Position numbers and translations under genes: made by a program. A DNA stretch of 8,133 bases, from the NCBI GenBank assembly GCA_938041595.1, contig CALITN010000129.1:1-8133 (forward strand). Direction: 5' to 3'. The notes beneath the pieces are model-generated. The model saw nothing but the letters and a program-made list of their open reading frames with translations. It was not told the DNA's origin and did not search any database. Source of the DNA: an uncultured Flavobacteriaceae bacterium. Lineage in GTDB: Bacteria > Bacteroidota > Bacteroidia > Flavobacteriales > Flavobacteriaceae. This document shows positions 1 to 5,385 of the stretch, one piece after another; position 1 is the first letter of the stretch, and every line of letters begins with the position of its first letter.

Positions 1-227
1 TCAATGATTTCTTGAGGACTTTTCCCTTCTTTTTTTGCTTTGATGGCAATGGCCACTCCGTGCTCGTCACTACCACAGATAAAAGCAACTTCTTTTTTGC
101 GGGCACGTAAATAGCGCGCATAGATATCTGCTGGAACATAGACCCCAGCAAGGTGACCAATATGTACGGGACCATTGGTATAGGGTAGCGCCGCGGTGAT
201 GGTATGTCGTTTGAAGGACTGGGCCAT
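1..227 (-). CDS. metG: Methionyl-tRNA synthetase, N-terminal fragment (cut by window edge)
   Basis: This gene encodes the enzyme that charges tRNA-Met with methionine using ATP, in the cytoplasm. Only the first 75 codons are inside the window. The class I aminoacyl-tRNA synthetase signature HIGH is exact at residues 22-25 (GPVHIGHLAG context), preceded by the usual TAALPYTNG strand. CGSDEHG at 51-57 is the conserved methionine-pocket region of MetG. The ATG at 227 is the natural start, because only two residues precede the beginning of family similarity (roughly residue 4). No Shine-Dalgarno sequence precedes it, which is usual for Bacteroidota. The KMSKS motif, the anticodon-binding domain and any C-terminal tRNA-binding domain lie off the left edge. 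The gene is divergent from yraN, with 85 bases between the two starts. Identification is firm; LeuRS, IleRS and ValRS are excluded by the SDEHG block. Confidence 0.96.
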   Translation of the reverse strand, partial: MAQSFKRHTITAALPYTNGPVHIGHLAGVYVPADIYARYLRARKKEVAFICGSDEHGVAIAIKAKKEGKSPQEII

Positions 228-239
228 GGCTTAAATTTG
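210..239 (+). promoter_or_regulatory. Candidate Bacteroidota promoter for yraN
   Basis: TTTG at 210-213 (-33 element) is followed after 18 bases by TAAATTTG at 232-239 (-7 element). Both match the sigma-A-type Bacteroidota consensus (TTTG, about 18-20 bases, TAnnTTTG). The -33 box lies inside the first codons of metG on the other strand. Transcription would start near 244-246, leaving a leader of about 68 bases before the yraN ATG at 313. The -7 box is only two bases from the oppositely oriented metG -7 box, so the two promoters overlap. Confidence 0.55.
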
Positions 240-241
240 AC

Positions 242-249
242 CAAAAATA
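242..249 (-). promoter_or_regulatory. Candidate Bacteroidota -7 box for metG
   Basis: On the minus strand this reads TATTTTTG, an exact match to the Bacteroidota -7 consensus TAnnTTTG. It lies 14 bases upstream of the metG ATG, so transcription would begin roughly at 234-238 and give a very short leader. I see no good TTTG/TTG -33 element at the usual 18-21 base distance, so the assignment rests on the -7 box and its position. A TATAAT-like run just upstream (about 251-257) adds AT-richness. Confidence 0.45.
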
Positions 250-312
250 ATAATTATAACAGCTGTAACGCAGGAAATCCGTAACTTTAAAATAAGCTCT
301 AAATCTGAAACT

Positions 313-678
313 ATGGATGCACAAACCTTAGGTCTTGCTGCAGAAGACTTTGCCGCACACTATCTCAAACGAAAAGGATATCGAATTAGGAAACGAAACT
401 ACCGCTATCTAAAAGCGGAAATTGATATTATTGCGGAAATAGACAACACCCTTGCAGTCATAGAAGTCAAGGCCAGAACTACTCATATTTATGGAACTCC
501 AGAAAGCTTTGTTTCTCCCAAACAAATTTGATTGATTGTTACGGCTGCCAATCACTTCATCGAGCAAGAGAATCTCAATATGGAAGTGCGATTTGATATT
601 CTTGCCATCCTTCGACAACATGGAAAATGGGAAGCCAATCATATTGAAAAAGCATTTTATTCTTTCGATGGCAGTTAG
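313..678 (+). pseudogene. yraN: YraN / UPF0102 family nuclease-like protein, interrupted by an in-frame TGA
   Basis: YraN (UPF0102) proteins have a PD-(D/E)XK, Holliday-junction-resolvase-like nuclease fold; their cellular role is poorly defined. The frame from ATG 313 reads 72 residues to a TGA at 529-531, then continues open for 48 codons to TAG at 676-678. The two parts together make one normal-length protein of about 121 positions. The N-terminal part carries the family signature: E11 in the first helix, RNYR at 28-31, EID at 36-38 and IEVKAR at 50-55, where D38, E51 and K53 would be the metal and catalytic residues. The part after the stop still looks family-like (TAANHFI, then VRFDILAI, then a KAFYSF tail). 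The stop therefore replaces a single residue just after SPKQI; CGA or AGA to TGA is the simplest origin. TGA is a true stop elsewhere here (mfd, ligase), so recoding is unlikely. It is either a recent nonsense mutation or a sequence error. Confidence 0.85.
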
Positions 679-705
679 TATTCTTTTCTAAATGTTATAT
701 TTTTA

Positions 706-713
706 TATATTTG
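706..713 (+). promoter_or_regulatory. Candidate Bacteroidota -7 box for the HTH/ACT gene
   Basis: TATATTTG is an exact TAnnTTTG match in the 50-base gap between yraN and the next gene. It ends 15 bases before the ATG at 729, so the transcript would have a leader of about 8-10 bases. The -33 region is only T-rich (about 684-688) and gives weak support. The box suggests that the downstream gene can be transcribed independently of yraN. Confidence 0.45.
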
Positions 714-728
714 TGAAAATTTTAAACA

Positions 729-1388
729 ATGAAGACTATTGCCTCCGAGGTATTAGACTATATCAAGACCAAACCTTTCTTGATGAGCGCTTTGTCGCAA
801 GGGATTATTAACTTGACTTCTTTGGCTCGAGAAATCCAGCCAGATATTGAGAAATCACTCAAAAAATCGGCAAAGAGTGGGGCGATTGTCATGGCACTTA
901 AACGAATTTCTGACAATCAAGAGTTTCTATCGACACATAAAATCGTTCGTGTTTTAAAAAATTTAGGAGACATCACCGTGCGTTCTTCTCTGGCAGACTA
1001 TTGTTTTAAAATTACTGATACCTTACTACTGTCTCAAGCCAAATTTTTGGATCAGATCAAGTCCGAACCCAATGCCTTTTATACTTCCTCTCGCGGGGTA
1101 GCCGAATGCAACATTATCGTTAGTCAGAACTTGATTGATACGGTTGACACCATTTTCCAGAGTGAATTTTGTTTGGACAAAGAAGTAAATTTATCAGCAA
1201 TCACGGTAAAATTACCGACAGACAACGTTCAAATTCCCGGGATTTACTATTTTATTTTCCAACGCCTTTCTTGGGAGGGAGTCAATATCAAGGAAGTGAT
1301 TTCTACTTCTAATGAGTTTACAATACTGATGGATGAAAACTCCGTCAATGTCGCTTTTGAAGTAATCAAGAACTTGAAACTCCTTTAG
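729..1388 (+). CDS. Uncharacterised ACT-domain protein with probable N-terminal helix-turn-helix
   Basis: This is a 219-residue soluble protein with no signal peptide or membrane segment. Residues about 1-65 are mostly helical; GIINLTSLAREI at 25-36, followed by an AIVMALKRIS helix at 52-61, resembles a winged-helix DNA-binding unit. Residues about 152-217 resemble an ACT domain of the aspartokinase regulatory type: a strand (SAITVKL), IPGIYYFIFQRLSWEGVNI with the conserved small-residue turn and helix, then EVISTSNEFTILM and a last helix. Residues about 78-145 may form a second, degenerate ACT-like beta-alpha-beta-beta-alpha unit. Such proteins are sometimes labelled aspartate kinase because of the ACT region, but no kinase domain is present. 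ACT domains usually bind amino acids, so an amino-acid-responsive regulator is a reasonable guess, not a demonstrated function. The ATG at 729 lies 50 bases after yraN and just downstream of a -7 box. The 3' end overlaps the convergent mfd by 23 bases. Confidence 0.85.
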   Translation: MKTIASEVLDYIKTKPFLMSALSQGIINLTSLAREIQPDIEKSLKKSAKSGAIVMALKRISDNQEFLSTHKIVRVLKNLGDITVRSSLADYCFKITDTLLLSQAKFLDQIKSEPNAFYTSSRGVAECNIIVSQNLIDTVDTIFQSEFCLDKEVNLSAITVKLPTDNVQIPGIYYFIFQRLSWEGVNIKEVISTSNEFTILMDENSVNVAFEVIKNLKLL

Positions 1389-4300
1389 TCAACAGCAGTT
1401 TTTCCATTAGGGTTAACACGGTTTCGGTTTGTGCAACAGCTTCAACAACGAGAAGCAAGCGCATACCTTGGCGGGTTTGTTTTTGTTTGATTTGCAAGCG
1501 TTCGGGCATTTCTTGAATCCGAGTTAAGATATTTTGAAAGCGCAGCGACTCGTAGAAGGGATGATTTTCTTGTGCCATAAAATACCCCACACATTTCCCA
1601 TTTTTGATTACCAATCGTTCCAATCCTAATTGTGCCGCTGCCCATTTGATTTTCACACTGGCCATCAGTTCTATCGCGGGCTCTGGAAGTGGTCCAAACC
1701 GATCTTCTAGGTTTTTTTCAAAAGCGAGTAGTTCTGTTTCGTCTTTTACTTGGCTCAGTTGGTTGTAAAGCGAAAGGCGCTCTTTGACGCTATTCACATA
1801 GTAATCTGGCAGCATGATTTCTAAATCCGTATCCAGTTGCACTTCTTTGGTGTAGGCTTCTTGTTGGTTGCGTTCTTTTTCAAAAAGGGTCTTAAACTCG
1901 TTCTCTTTCAACTCCGACAGCGCCTCTTCCAATATCTTTTGGTAGGCATCGAATCCGATGTCATTGATAAAACCACTTTGTTCTCCGCCCAATAAATCCC
2001 CAGCTCCTCGAATTTCTAAATCTTTCTTGGCGATCTGAATTCCCGATCCCAGTTCGGCATATTGCTCAATGGTTTGGATTCTTTTTTGCGCATCAGAACT
2101 CATAGCTGATCGTGGTGGAGTCATAAAATAGCAAAATGCCTTTTTGTTACTCCGTCCTACCCGGCCGCGCATCTGATGCAGATCACTCAATCCAAAATTA
2201 TTGGCGTTATTGATAAAAATGGTATTTGCGTTGGGTACGTCCAGTCCATTTTCAATGATGGTGGTAGCCACCAAAATATCGTATTGTCCTGCTAAGAATT
2301 TGAGCAGCGTCTGTTCCAGTCGATCGCCTTGCATTTGTCCGTGCCCAATTCCAATGCGTGCATCAGGAACCAACCGTTGGATCATCCCTGCGACTTCTTG
2401 GATACTCTCCACCCGATTGTGGACAAAATAAACCTGTCCACCCCGCTGTAATTCATACAAAATTCCATCTCGAACTACCGTTTCATTAAACCGAACCACC
2501 TCGCTTTGGATGGGGTAGCGATTCGGTGGCGGCGTTGCGATCACCGATAAGTCTCGCGCAGCCATCAGACTGAACTGCAAGGTGCGGGGAATGGGAGTAG
2601 CGGTAAGGGTTAATACATCAATATTTTTTTTCAGTGAACGAATTTTTTCTTTTACGCCCACACCAAATTTTTGTTCTTCATCCACAATCAGCAATCCCAA
2701 ATCGGCATAGTCTACTGTTTTCCCTGCAATTTGATGAGTACCTATCAGGATATCGATCTTACCAGCTTTTAGATCTTTCAAAATAGCCTTTCGATCTTTG
2801 GTTGAGCGAAAACGATTCAAGTAGTCCACACGCACCGGAAGGTTTTTCAATCGATTGCTAAAGGTTTTAAAATGCTGAAAAGCCAAAATGGTGGTCGGCA
2901 CCAAAACGGCCACTTGTTTGCTGTTGTCCACCGCCTTAAATGCCGCGCGGATGGCTACCTCTGTTTTACCAAAACCCACATCACCACATACCAACCGATC
3001 CATGGGGCGTTCACTTTCCATATCGGTTTTGATAGCGGCCGTGGCTTTTCCCTGATCAGGTGTATCCTCGTAGATAAAAGAAGCCTCTAATTCCCATTGA
3101 AGATAGCTGTCCGGGGCAAAGGCATAGCCGATTTTTTTTCGCCGTTCTGCATAGAGTTGAATCAAATTGAAGGCAACTTCTTTGACCCGTTTTTTGGTCT
3201 TTTGCTTTAGGGCTTTCCAAGCCTTGGAGCCTAACTTCAGCAGCTTGGGAACCTTACCGTCTTTGCCATTAAACTTTGTGATTTTATGAAGGGAATGGAT
3301 GCTCAAATAGAGAACATCTCCTTCGCCATAGATCAGTTTAATAGCCTCCTGTTTTTTTCCTTCCACATCAATATGCTGGAGACCTCCAAAACGTCCGATT
3401 CCATGATCCATATGGGTTACATAGTCACCCATTTCCATCAAGGTGAGTTCCTGCAAGGTCAAGGCATCTGATTTTGTTTTTTGGGATTTGAGGCGGTATT
3501 TGTGGTAGCGATTAAAGATTTGGTGATCGGTAAATACCGCTATTTTGGCTTCGGGATCTTCAAAGCCTTCGAAGAGAGGACAGACTAAGGTTTTATAATG
3601 CACCGTTTCTTCCATTTCCTGAAAAATATCGTGGAAGCGTTTAACTTGTTGTTCATTGGAACAGCAGAGATAGTTGGTCCAGCCTTTTTGGTGATTGCTG
3701 TTGAGATGCGCCACCAGTAGATCGAACTGTTTGTTAAAGCTGGGCTGCGGCGTTTGCCCCCAATGGAGGGTTTTGGTGGGGGGGAGGCGGTCTGAATTTT
3801 GAAACAAGCCCACTGACCGTCCTCGCAAAGCAGCAAGCCATTCTTTACTTTGGCAAAACAAGGTTTCTGGAGGAAACTGAGTAGTGGTATCTAGACCTTC
3901 AAATTGTAAAGTAGCTTTGTCAAAAAGATGCTCTAAACGATCGCAGCAACCGTCCAGATTTTCAAACAAGATCGTGCTTTGCTCGGGGAGAAGATCAAGT
4001 AGGGTTTTCCGTTTGTCGGTAAATGTCAGAGAGGAGGTGTTTGGTATGAGTTCAATCTGTTCGTACTGCTGAATGGACAGTTGGGTACGAACATCAAATG
4101 ACCGAAGACTTTCTACTTCATCTCCAAAAAACTCAATCCGATAGGGATGTTGGTTAGAATAGGAAAAGACATCAATGATTCCTCCTCGAACGGAAAAAGT
4201 CCCTGGTTCGGTCACAAAATCCGCTCGTTCAAATCCGTATTCAAACAAGGTCTCGTTGATAAAATCCAAGCTTAATGCGGTTCCTTTTTGAACCTTTAGA

Positions 4301-4734
4301 GTATTCTTTCTAAGGGTGTGTTGTGAAATGACTTTTTCAAAAATGGCCTGTGGATAGGTGATAATGATTCGGGGACGTTTGCTGTTGGTGAGTTTTCGCA
4401 AGACTTCGGCACGCAGGAGCACATTGGCATTGTCCGTAGCTTCCGACACATAGGCTTGGCGGTAGCTGGCTGGGAAAAAAAGCACATCCGTAGTCCCCAA
4501 TAATTCTTCAAGATCATTAAGATAGTAGGCTGCTTGTTCGGGGTTTTCTAAAACCCAGAGTAGCGACTGGGGTTCTTGCTGAAAACGACTGGCTAACGCC
4601 AGTGTACGTCCCGATCCTACTGCGGATTTAAAGTGATTGACTTGTGGGGTGCCGAGTGCTTGCTTCAAAGCTTTTGGAAGCGCTGTTTCGGACAGTATCG
4701 CAAGCGGAAAATTGGACAATTCTTTTTTTGGCAA
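1366..4734 (-). CDS. mfd: Transcription-repair coupling factor Mfd
   Basis: Mfd is a cytoplasmic ATP-dependent translocase that removes RNA polymerase stalled at lesions and recruits UvrA for nucleotide excision repair. At 1122 residues it is full length. Domains in order: a UvrB-like module (about 1-350) with a degenerate P-loop GSGRT at 40-44; the RNA-polymerase-interacting domain (about 434-500, GDYVTHMDHGIGRFGG); then the helicase motor. Motor motifs are GDVGFGKT at 584-591 (catalytic K590), DEEQ at 685-688, TATPIPR at 711-717, GHGQM at 797-801 and MRGRVGR at 855-861, with the translocation motif following. The C-terminal TRCF domain (about 975-1085) is intact. No ATG is available near the start: reading upstream from the conserved region, the frame meets a TAG (the pdeM stop) after TTG at 4734. 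TTG 4734 is therefore the best start, and TTG at 4719 (codon 6) the alternative. The stop is TGA at 1366-1368. It probably belongs to the ligase cassette transcript. Confidence 0.97.
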   Translation of the reverse strand: MPKKELSNFPLAILSETALPKALKQALGTPQVNHFKSAVGSGRTLALASRFQQEPQSLLWVLENPEQAAYYLNDLEELLGTTDVLFFPASYRQAYVSEATDNANVLLRAEVLRKLTNSKRPRIIITYPQAIFEKVISQHTLRKNTLKVQKGTALSLDFINETLFEYGFERADFVTEPGTFSVRGGIIDVFSYSNQHPYRIEFFGDEVESLRSFDVRTQLSIQQYEQIELIPNTSSLTFTDKRKTLLDLLPEQSTILFENLDGCCDRLEHLFDKATLQFEGLDTTTQFPPETLFCQSKEWLAALRGRSVGLFQNSDRLPPTKTLHWGQTPQPSFNKQFDLLVAHLNSNHQKGWTNYLCCSNEQQVKRFHDIFQEMEETVHYKTLVCPLFEGFEDPEAKIAVFTDHQIFNRYHKYRLKSQKTKSDALTLQELTLMEMGDYVTHMDHGIGRFGGLQHIDVEGKKQEAIKLIYGEGDVLYLSIHSLHKITKFNGKDGKVPKLLKLGSKAWKALKQKTKKRVKEVAFNLIQLYAERRKKIGYAFAPDSYLQWELEASFIYEDTPDQGKATAAIKTDMESERPMDRLVCGDVGFGKTEVAIRAAFKAVDNSKQVAVLVPTTILAFQHFKTFSNRLKNLPVRVDYLNRFRSTKDRKAILKDLKAGKIDILIGTHQIAGKTVDYADLGLLIVDEEQKFGVGVKEKIRSLKKNIDVLTLTATPIPRTLQFSLMAARDLSVIATPPPNRYPIQSEVVRFNETVVRDGILYELQRGGQVYFVHNRVESIQEVAGMIQRLVPDARIGIGHGQMQGDRLEQTLLKFLAGQYDILVATTIIENGLDVPNANTIFINNANNFGLSDLHQMRGRVGRSNKKAFCYFMTPPRSAMSSDAQKRIQTIEQYAELGSGIQIAKKDLEIRGAGDLLGGEQSGFINDIGFDAYQKILEEALSELKENEFKTLFEKERNQQEAYTKEVQLDTDLEIMLPDYYVNSVKERLSLYNQLSQVKDETELLAFEKNLEDRFGPLPEPAIELMASVKIKWAAAQLGLERLVIKNGKCVGYFMAQENHPFYESLRFQNILTRIQEMPERLQIKQKQTRQGMRLLLVVEAVAQTETVLTLMEKLLLTKGVSSS

Positions 4735-4739
4735 ATATA
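4732..4739 (-). promoter_or_regulatory. TAnnTTTG match overlapping the mfd start codon
   Basis: TATATTTG on the minus strand matches the Bacteroidota -7 element exactly, and its last three bases are the proposed TTG start codon of mfd. A TTTC about 20 bases upstream is an imperfect -33. If the box worked as a promoter, transcription would begin inside the first codons, and translation would have to use a downstream start such as TTG at 4719 with almost no leader. Six fixed bases occur by chance a few times in a window of this size, so this may be coincidence. Confidence 0.2.
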
Positions 4740-4743
4740 CAGG

Positions 4744-5385
4744 CTATTTATTCCTTAAGGAAACGGGTAAAACAGACTTTTCTCCTAGCGCATACACCCG
4801 ATCTTTGGCCTTGGGTTGTAATATAAACAAGCCCGTAAAGTCGCCAAAAGCTGGAAGAATCATTTGATTGGGACGGTGAAAAAAGCAGGGAACCTTTAGC
4901 TGTTGACGCCCCTTGCCTTGTATTTTAACACCGGGATGAAGGTGTCCACAAAGATTAAAAAAACGCGTTTGTTTTTCAGGATGATGAGTAAAAAGCAGCC
5001 CTTCTTCCTGCCATTCATTCACCACTTTCAAGCCGCTTTCTACAAGGAGTTTCTCGGGTAAAATATCATGATTTCCCTTCACCAGATAAGTTGGGATGGG
5101 ACATTGTTGATTCCATTCTACAAATCGATCCCATTCTGCATTGCGATCGCTGTGAAACAAATCGCCTAAAAAGAAAATCCGCTGCACGGAATGGTTTGTC
5201 AGTAGGGAATCCATTTTTTTATAAAAGGAAAACTGAATTTTCGGTGGAACAGCAAAACCATTTTTGCGAAAGTGCGTGATTTTACCCAAATGTGCATCGG
5301 CAATCAACAGCGTCTGTGTGTTGCTCCAGTAAATTGCTCCTTCGGGAAGCAACAGCATGCGATGTTGATTAATGTGTATTTCCAT
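4744..5385 (-). CDS. pdeM: Ligase-associated DNA damage response endonuclease PdeM (metallophosphoesterase)
   Basis: PdeM is a calcineurin-like, manganese-dependent phosphoesterase of the bacterial ligase-associated repair cluster; characterised relatives cut single-stranded DNA. All metal-binding motifs are present in order: DAH at 30-32 (D-x-H), GDLFHS at 74-79, GNHD at 104-107, HH at 134-135 and GHLHP at 147-151. The 213-residue length is normal, and there is no signal peptide. The ATG at 5385 overlaps the end of the helicase gene by 17 bases in another frame, which implies translational coupling and supports this start; the family's N-terminal LLPEGAIYW strand begins at about residue 11. 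The stop is TAG at 4744-4746, followed nine bases later, in the same frame, by the proposed mfd start. The general calcineurin-like family is certain; the specific PdeM assignment rests on these motifs and on the neighbouring helicase and ligase. Confidence 0.95.
   Translation of the reverse strand: MEIHINQHRMLLLPEGAIYWSNTQTLLIADAHLGKITHFRKNGFAVPPKIQFSFYKKMDSLLTNHSVQRIFFLGDLFHSDRNAEWDRFVEWNQQCPIPTYLVKGNHDILPEKLLVESGLKVVNEWQEEGLLFTHHPEKQTRFFNLCGHLHPGVKIQGKGRQQLKVPCFFHRPNQMILPAFGDFTGLFILQPKAKDRVYALGEKSVLPVSLRNK

Noticed and set aside
259..266. 8-base palindrome ACAGCTGT in the metG-yraN gap as an operator
   Set aside because: It is too short to support alone, and the flanking bases do not extend the symmetry.
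529..531. TGA in yraN as a recoded sense codon (alternative genetic code or selenocysteine)
   Set aside because: TGA ends mfd and the ligase gene here, and tryptophan is written TGG throughout. No selenocysteine insertion hairpin is evident, and YraN is not a selenoprotein family.
409..642. A 77-codon open frame on the - strand opposite yraN
   Set aside because: The + strand carries conserved YraN motifs across the whole stretch; the opposite frame is an antisense shadow with no recognisable features.
729..1388. Annotation of the 219-residue protein as aspartate kinase
   Set aside because: Only the ACT-like regulatory region resembles aspartokinase; the amino-acid-kinase catalytic domain is absent.
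3778..3784. Seven-G run inside mfd (coding strand C7) as a phase-variation tract
   Set aside because: It is short, encodes a plausible LPP segment in a variable part of the UvrB-like module, and the frame is intact on both sides.
4751..4762. Perfect 12-base palindrome TTCCTTAAGGAA at the end of pdeM
   Set aside because: It has no loop and no following T-run, so it is not a terminator. It lies within coding sequence and could be chance; no partner copy was noticed to suggest an operator.
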